Below are positions 57,376 to 64,000 of a stretch of 64,000 nucleotides of DNA, in pieces. The notes under the pieces were generated by a model. It made no database searches and had not been told where the DNA came from. It saw nothing but the letters and a program-made list of their open reading frames with translations. Every line of letters begins with the position of its first letter. Position 1 is the stretch's first letter. Both the position numbers and the translations under genes were made by a program. The DNA is from Acestrorhynchus altus (taxonomy: Eukaryota > Chordata > Actinopteri > Characiformes > Acestrorhynchidae): NCBI GenBank assembly GCA_034509495.1, contig CM067509.1, forward strand, positions 3,441,456-3,505,455. The letters run 5' to 3'.

Positions 57376-60028
57376 GTTTGAAAGGATAAGGGTAAGACAT
57401 CACAGGAGTGTATGATGAACACAAAGCTTCAACTAGCTTGGAGCTTTCATTAGAACACGGAGCTTAAACTAGTGTTAGCTCAGCGCTTTCATTAGCACCT
57501 GAAGTTTTGAAAGGTTAAACCAGTTTAAACAAACTGCACCCATGTGACCATGTGACCGGCACATTCACTGTGATTAGCCAACACATACTTGGCTGTTGGT
57601 GGTTTAGAGACATGCTGTTTGCAGTATAGGTGGTGTAACCATGTTGCCATCTCTAATTGGTTCTTTGGACGATCACACATTAGCTGGGACAGATTTAAAC
57701 CCACCCAACTTAAATCCAACAGTCGGACTCCAACAGTTTGAAACAGCTCTCCAACGAAAACAATGCTTTAGATAATGGTTAGAAGACAATCAGCAGACAA
57801 GCTTCAAGATATTGCAAAATACTTAATGCAGCTGCAACAGCTGCAACATTGTCTAGGATGCTTAACACAACCAGATTAAATGTATTAGTTCATTATGTGT
57901 GAACATACAGACTTAGTAGATGGTCTGTGTGTGTCACCAAACATTTTTGAAAGCCTAGTGAAGATAATTCAATTTCTTTTAAATTCTGACTGGGAAACCT
58001 AGACTCAAGCTTTTGGTATTTTTCCACAGGCTTGTGTTTTGTTATGAATCAAAGCTCTTGACGAAATGAGGCAAAAGCACCAGATTTCATGCAAACAGTG
58101 AAGTACAACGTAAAACGAACGAGCTCACTTATGAACGCTTTACCGCATTGCTTTGAACACTGTGGTGGATCTGGAGGTGCACTTATGATCGCGACCCACT
58201 TGAAAGTGTTTGATGTGCTAAACCTCTCAATCCTCCAGCTCTGCTTACCTGCAAGTGATGAATTTCCACTTCCTGCTGATCTTATGATGCCTCTGGTTTG
58301 ACCTTAAAAAAAAAAAAAAAAATTTTTTTTCTCAGTTTAATATGATCATTCGCAGCATGTCATCTTAGAGTGATGTAAAAGAGAAGACTCTGACCTTAGC
58401 TGAGGTCACAGATAATCAGATGCAATTTTCGTTGACTCACCTTTGTTCGTTTATTCAAAGCCGTGTCATCTTTACGGGCCATTTTTATCTGAATGCAACT
58501 TGTGCCTTCACCTCGCTGACCGTGATACATCTACTTTAATAGAAACCCGCTCCCTGGTCACCTTATGAGTTCCACCTACGCCTTATTATTAATTCATAGC
58601 ATTATATATGGATGTGACCTTGATGATTTGTGCTGGCTTTGATATTACCCCCTGTGTGAACTTTGTGTTCAGATATTAAGACAATCGCACTGTTCTGTGC
58701 TCTCATCTGCTCTCTGTTGGATGCAATTATGAGTCTGCGACACCTATCATATAGGAAAAGAGTGCAATGCATGCAGTGACCAGTGCATCATTAATGTTAC
58801 CTCCATTCACACAGAGCAGAGGACTGCAGAAGGTATGGATCAGCAAGAATTGCAGATTAACTGCCAGTTTTGGCTGGAATAGAGTTTACGGTACAGCTGG
58901 AGACTTTCCCATCATTTATTCATGGAATACAGGGACAATTGTAGCTTGTATTCTAAAACAATACAAATGCTTTCATGCATTTCATGCATGTTTTCCCCAA
59001 AAAGTCTCTGAAAGTGGGAAAAAAAGAACCCTATAAGAGGGTGTGGAGAACAAAGTTGGATATGGCAATAGTAACACATGGAGCCTGGACACACAAATGA
59101 AGTGACATACTGACCAGTGTATTTAAACTGGGATTTAATTCAACTGGAAATGAGTGTTTTTAAGCTGTTTTCTGAGCTGGATTTCTTGCTGAAGCTTAGA
59201 ATACCAACATGTAACTGCCTGCAAAATGTGGATCTCGGGTTGTAAGAGTTAATATGAAAGTGCTTGCTGACGTTATTTAAAACAGTGGGTTATTTTATTC
59301 ATGTTTCATTTCTGAAATATTTTATATTCCAGAATGATCAAAGTGTACTTGCATTATTGTGGTATATTACAACCATAGCAGTGGTATAAAAAAGTCTTAA
59401 ATTGAAAATGATCTTGTTTATCAGAGTTATTTCTTGGACAATATATCATCCACAAAAATGAGTTATCGTGACAGGCCTGGCTTCACCTCCCCCCCTGTGG
59501 TGTCACTGTGGCAGTGTACAGTCATGCATTCACAACTCCATTCATTTTCTTCATTTTCTGACCACAAGCCACACTTTTGAATGTTGGTCGATTCTCAATA
59601 CAGTAGTCATACCTCCATTAAACTGCATGATGAAATATGGAGTACTGTTTTATTGGTTTCTGTCTGAAGCCCAACATCTGAACCTTATTACTGACCCCTG
59701 GTATACCCATATCCACCAATATTCTCCTACACACAACTCCAGATAACTCTTAGAACCCGAGAGCCGCACTTTGCAGGCAGTTCCATGATGTGTCCTAGGT
59801 GTAATAACTCAGGATCGGAGTAACATACAGACATCATACACATATCATAACAACACATAAACTTCATTGTGTGATGAATTATCAGTGAGTAATCCAGCTC
59901 GGAAAACAGCTACAATTCACTTCAATTCAACTACAATTCAATTTCCAACTTAATTAAATCCCAGTTTAAATACCAAAGCAGCAGCCAGTGCATGTTTACT
60001 GCCCTGTCCACATGTACATGCTCTACCT

Positions 60029-60326
60029 GCATACAGACTCTGACTGATCAGAGAGAGGGGGCGGGCTGATGCTCAACCTGCATACAGACTCTGACTGATC
60101 AGAGAGAGGGGCGGCTGATGATCAACCTGCATACAGACTCTGACTGATCAGAGAGAGGGGGCGGGGCCATGCTCAACCTGCATACAGACTCTGACTGATC
60201 AGAGAGAGGGGGCGGGCTGATGCTCAACCTGCATACAGACTCCACCTGGATCAGAGAGAGGGGGCGGGGCTGATGCTCAACCTGCATACAGACTCTGACT
60301 GATCAGAGAGAGGGGGTGGGGCTGAT
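60029..60326. repeat. About 48-bp minisatellite, 6 copies
   Basis: Units containing CCTGCATACAGACTCTGACT and GATCAGAGAGAGGGGGCGGG. Each carries a GGGGCGGG GC-box-like motif, just upstream of gene B's predicted splice donor side. Confidence 0.9.
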
Positions 60327-60448
60327 GACAGCAACGTCCCAGATATTGGGTTATAAATGAAAATGATAAGGAAGGGGCTGCTTGCTTCTCTCTCTATGCT
60401 CACAGTAACCAAAATTTCAGATCTAAAGTCCTATATCGTGGAAAACAA

Positions 60449-60474
60449 TGACACACACACACACACACACACAC

Positions 60475-60534
<60 letters not shown>
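60449..60534. repeat. (CA)n then (TA)n microsatellites
   Basis: About 13 CA units and about 28 TA units. Confidence 0.95.
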
Positions 60535-60537
<3 letters not shown>

Positions 60538-60619
60538 AAAATAGTAAGGGATATTCAGAAAATCTGTTTGGACCACTGACAAGTAAATTTCACAGTGATT
60601 GTAAATGTGATCATAACTT

Positions 60620-60622
60620 TTA

Positions 60623-60658
<36 letters not shown>
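60620..60658. repeat. (ATT)n microsatellite
   Basis: About 12 ATT units. Confidence 0.95.
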
Positions 60659-60660
<2 letters not shown>

Positions 60661-60871
60661 TATTCTATACTATTAGTCTGATAATAAAAGTCAAACTGAG
60701 AGTATTTTTCTGAAAGTTACAGTCTGCGGTTGTAACTGTCCCGGTCCACCTTAAACACTGCAGCAGCTGCAGGGCGGAGAGCGCCGTTTAAGGTGGAGCG
60801 GAAAGTGGCGTCACCGCTAAAAACGCCTGAACTTCATGAAGCAGCGAAACGATGAATGAAAAGAGTCTCAC

Positions 60872-61010
60872 CATCAGCTGTTTGGATCTTCTCCTCCGCC
60901 AGCGTTTAAGCTCATCTCCGAGTTCAGGCTGGTAAATAAAGCTCCCAGTGAGGATCTGAAGCAGCGCGTCTCTGAAAGTGTTGCAACTTCCTCTCCTTCA
61001 ACCTCCTCCA
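60872..61010 (-). promoter_or_regulatory. Probable non-coding first exon of gene B
   Basis: On the minus strand, a CpG-containing segment ends at a good donor (CTGATG|GTGAGA, exon base 60872). The surrounding 60740-61040 is richer in CG dinucleotides (gcgccg, ggcgtcaccg, gcgcgtc, ggttacgcaacg) than anything else in the window. Gene B's first coding exon needs an upstream non-coding exon, and this is the only exon-like candidate I see upstream on that strand. The 5' limit is a guess. It could belong to a different, unseen minus-strand transcript. Confidence 0.45.
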
Positions 61011-61072
61011 GTCCGGTTACGCAACGACTCTGGAGAAGGAGAACTTCACCAGGAATCCAACTTTGGCTTCTC

Positions 61073-61320
61073 CAGACCCACATCCTGATCCTGATCCAGA
61101 TCCTAACCCAGACCCAGCTCCTGATCCAGCTCTAGACCCAGCTCTTGATCCAACTCTAGATCCAGCTCCTGATCCAGATCCTGACCCAGACCCAGTTCCT
61201 TATCCAGCTGCTGACCCAGTTCCAGCTCTAGACCCAGATCCAACTCTTGACCCAGCTATAGAGCCAGCTCCTGGTCCAGCACTAGATCCAGATGCTGATC
61301 CAGCTCCTGACCCAGCTCTG
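61073..61320. repeat. Hexanucleotide array encoding Asp-Pro in one frame
   Basis: About 40 hexamers of the type GATCCA/GACCCA/GCTCCT. One plus-strand frame reads a 98-residue Pro/Asp/Ala-rich ORF. No splice or homology signal supports it as a gene. Confidence 0.9.
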
Positions 61321-61734
61321 TCTTTCCACACTAACCTCCAAACAAGCACTTTCATCTAATTCCACTCCACTAGACAGATACTAAGTCAGTACTTTGAGAT
61401 ACTATGAAGCTATACAAGGGTTTTTTCTTGTCTGAAGTTTAAACCTGCCATCATATTTCTTGACTTTTGTTTGACGTTTGTTTGTTTTCCAGTTTTCAAT
61501 GTAAGCCAGTTGAATGTAGAGTTTGTGATATTGTTAATGTACTGGTGCACCTTGAGATCAGGACCAGATTGTGAAGGATAGACGAATTCAGGTCAGAGCA
61601 TCTTCAAAACATCATGCAGGTCTCATGGAGTGTTCCTAGCATGCAGTTTTCAATACCTTCCAAAGGGCTTCAAGCGAGAACAACCAGAGAACAGGCCATG
61701 GGCACCCAAGGCTCACTGAAGCACATACAGTAGC

Positions 61735-61900
61735 TTCACCTCACAACCTACAGGACTGCTGTAACATCATGGTCCTTGGTGTCAGATACCACAGGACACC
61801 TTCAGAGGTCTTGTGGAGTACATGCCTCGATTCGTCACATCTGTTGTGGTGGCACAATTGGACCTACTTAATAAGAGGCAGATGGTGTTAATGTCCACGT
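61735..61900 (-). mobile_element. Interspersed repeat, inverted relative of 19330-19630
   Basis: The complement contains 'taacaccatctgcctcttattaagtaggtcc', and further on 'aggtgtcctgtggtatctgacacc', in the order of that family. Confidence 0.6.
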
Positions 61901-62147
61901 TCCAGGAATCTCACAGAATTGGAATCTCACCACACACTGTGTTACAAAGTACTAACCATGCTTGGTTCCCAGAATTTTGCTTTGGGCCCTTTTCCTTTTT
62001 GGTTATTTAGAAAATTTAAAAGATGAAAATACAACGGTAATGTCATCTTTATACCTTTTGGAGATGATTTCATCCTAACTGTTCACAGTGACAGTCCTTT
62101 TGACCAGGGGTGCCCAAACTTTTGTATGCCACATTTTTTTTGTGTCT

Positions 62148-62150
<3 letters not shown>

Positions 62151-62184
<34 letters not shown>

Positions 62185-62186
62185 AT
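62151..62186. repeat. (AAAT)n microsatellite
   Basis: Nine AAAT units, next to GTGCCCAAACTTTTGTATGC at 62108, which looks like a transposon terminus. Confidence 0.9.
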
Positions 62187-62549
62187 GGAAATACACACTG
62201 GGCTACGGCCTGTGATGCTGGTTATTGCTTGTTCTTCCCAGGAAAAGGCAAACCGGGACAGAGGAAATGACAGGGATATTTAATTATATTTTATTATTTC
62301 CAGATTGTGAGGTCAGAGTACAGACAGCAAATAATAGCATAAACAAACAAGCACTTTTTTAGCCAAAGGCTGTGACTTTATGTGGAATTGAGTTTTGAGT
62401 CAGACTAACAGTCTGTGTCCTCATTTGTAAATAAACATTGTTTGCACAAAGCAGAGAAAATTGCTACCAATTGAAATTACTACGTACAAAACACAGGCCA
62501 ACGGAAAGTGGGGTGAATTGGAACATGGATTTGGAACCTTCTCAGTCAT

Positions 62550-62800
62550 CGTTTTTTCTGAAATCTCGGGTAGTTATGGAGTTTGTCCTGCCTTTGTTGG
62601 AGTAACTTTCTCTATTGTCAACTTGTTTGGAAGCATTGCTGTCGGGATTTGATTGTATTTGTCAGTAGCACTAGTGAGGTCAGGATGTTGGAGGATCAAC
62701 ACCCCACTTCACTGAATGGAGCCATCATTCCAGAGGACAAAGTCTCCAATGCTATATATATATATCATCCATTTGTCCAACAGTGGAGTTCCTTTGATGT
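62550..62800 (+). mobile_element. MITE-like family fragment
   Basis: GGAAGCATTGCTGTCGGGATTTGATTG and 'aggatgttggaggatcaacaccccac' match the family of 1385-1885 in order. Confidence 0.65.
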
Positions 62801-62857
62801 TTTCAAAAGACCCATGTCTTTCAAGAGCTGTTTACACTAATTTTGCAGTTTAGTAAG

Positions 62858-63175
62858 AATTATGTGGGTGGTGGGTCATACACAGCACTGCAGTGTCACT
62901 GACTCAGCGAGGTGTGTTAGTGTGTGTTGTGGTGGTATGACTGTTTAAACCCCTCAGTGTCACTGCTGGACTGACAACAGTCCACCGTCTAGAAATGTCC
63001 ACTCAACAGCGTCCTGCGGGCAGCGCCCTGATCAACACAAACTGTGCAGAAACAGATGAGCTTCTGTCTCTGGCTTTACATCTACAAGGTGGAGACACTC
63101 GGTAGGAGTGTCTAATAGAGTGGACGCTGAGTGGACACTGTGTTTAAACACTCCAGCAGCACTGCTGTGTCTAAT
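62858..63175 (+). repeat. TATGTGGGTGGTGG interspersed repeat, long copy
   Basis: The most complete of three copies (others at 36553-36735 and 52150-52300), containing 'cagcactgcagtgtcactgac' and 'ccagcagcactgctgtgtctaatcc'. Confidence 0.6.
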
Positions 63176-63429
63176 CCTTGGAGAGATGCAAGGACAGAAG
63201 GAGTATTTTCATTGTTAAAATATTATGGGCATATAGGGCTTGGAAACACGCAACTCTTTGTCTGCCCTCTAGTGGCTCCACAGCAGAATTAAAAAGAAAA
63301 TAATCCACCACTTAACAAACAAGAGTCAATCAGATTATGAGTTATAGATAAAAAGAGAGACCATCTACTTCCTGGTTATGGATAAAGTCCTGCCCTTTTA
63401 CAAAAAAGGCCAATCAGCTTGCTGCTTCT

Positions 63430-63612
63430 AAAATCCACCCTTTAACAGGCTTTCCCAGGCCAGCTAAGAGACATAGTTCCTCCAGCGTGTCCTGGTTCTT
63501 CCCCGCTGTCTCCTCCCGGTGAGGCGTTCCTGTAACACCTCCCCAGGGAGGCGTCCAAGGGGCATCCGGAAAAGGTGCCCAAGCCACCTCAACTGGTTCC
63601 CCTCGATGTCTT
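63430..63612 (-). mobile_element. LINE ORF2 C-terminal fragment
   Basis: One minus-strand frame reads NQLRWLGHLFRMPLGRLPGE and then RGRTRTRWRNYVS before a stop. This is the familiar C-terminal end of a fish non-LTR retrotransposon polyprotein (RWLGH-RMP motif). The fragment is 5' truncated. Confidence 0.75.
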
Positions 63613-64000
63613 CTCAACGCTACAAACTATTCATGAGTTTTGGTCACATTTTATATGTGATTGAGGATCTGGGATTTGGTGGTTTGGTTGAGTTCAGTAC
63701 GTTTGGGTGTGAAAGTCTCTCCTCAGTAACGTGTGCAGGTCAGCAGGGAAAGGAGAGCAGAGATGGTCAGTGTGGAGAGGAAACTTTAACTTTAATTTTA
63801 GGGATGCTGGGAATTTTACATTCTTAAAACCAGGCTAGACGTGCTTGTGCTATACAGGCTATTAACACTGTTCTGCCGAGTTAGTAAATATTTATACAGC
63901 TATGATCGTTAACAGACCTGTAGAGTTTCCTCACATGTACGCAACTTGGGCCTACTTGAAGCCTCGGGTCAAACCCTTACTGTCTTTTGACACCTGAACT
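63613..64000. other. Right edge, nothing recognised
   Basis: A 102-residue plus-strand ORF overlaps the antisense of the LINE piece and has no other support. Confidence 0.35.

Noticed and set aside
61063..61359. Pro/Asp-rich 98-residue ORF as a secreted or structural protein
   Set aside because: Made entirely of a hexanucleotide repeat, with no signal peptide and no supporting exon structure.

Overview
The window is vertebrate genomic DNA, almost certainly from a bony fish (probably an otophysan teleost, though I cannot name the species). The reasons are short exons in long AT-rich introns with GT..AG boundaries, abundant microsatellites, Tc1/mariner fossils, and interspersed repeat families that I recognise as widespread in teleosts. 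No bacterial or viral genome features are present.

Genes. Everything I can support as coding lies on the minus strand and belongs to one head-to-tail cluster of interleukin-1 receptor (IL-1R) family genes. Gene A (9203-24275, 10 coding exons) gives a phase-consistent 567-residue receptor: signal peptide, three Ig domains, one transmembrane helix and a cytoplasmic TIR domain, about the length of mammalian IL1R1. Gene B (31287-48072, 10 coding exons, plus a probable non-coding first exon near 60.9 kb) gives 585 codons with the same exon plan. Its Ig1 exon carries four in-frame stops in a stretch where a second frame looks like the proper Ig domain, so B is either a pseudogene or affected by indels or sequence errors. 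A third gene is represented only by its signal-peptide exon at 278-353; its body lies beyond the left edge.

Product logic. Such receptors bind IL-1-family cytokines through the Ig ectodomain at the cell surface, pair with an accessory chain, and recruit MyD88 through the TIR domain to activate NF-kB and MAP kinases. Neighbouring genes with the same domain plan point to tandem duplication.

Mobile DNA. Intron 4 of gene B holds a decayed LTR retrotransposon of 5.5 kb (38136-43682, plus strand), inserted inside a CA microsatellite. Its recognisable domains run gag zinc knuckle, protease, integrase, reverse transcriptase, RNase H. Integrase before reverse transcriptase is the unusual order known from the Gmr1-like group of Ty3/gypsy elements. 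Several Tc1 fossils, LINE pieces, tRNA-SINE-like tails and MITE-like families fill the remaining intergenic and intronic DNA, with several minisatellites (38, 60, 21, about 48 and 6 bp units).

Layout: 1-353 third receptor exon; 354-9202 repeat-rich intergenic; 9203-24400 gene A and its promoter; 24400-31286 intergenic repeats; 31287-48074 gene B coding exons; 48075-60871 intron 1 of gene B; 60872-61010 probable gene B first exon; 61063-64000 minisatellite and transposon debris. I found no separate new biological system. The items most worth checking are the broken gene B ectodomain, the altered TIR motifs, and the unusual LTR element.
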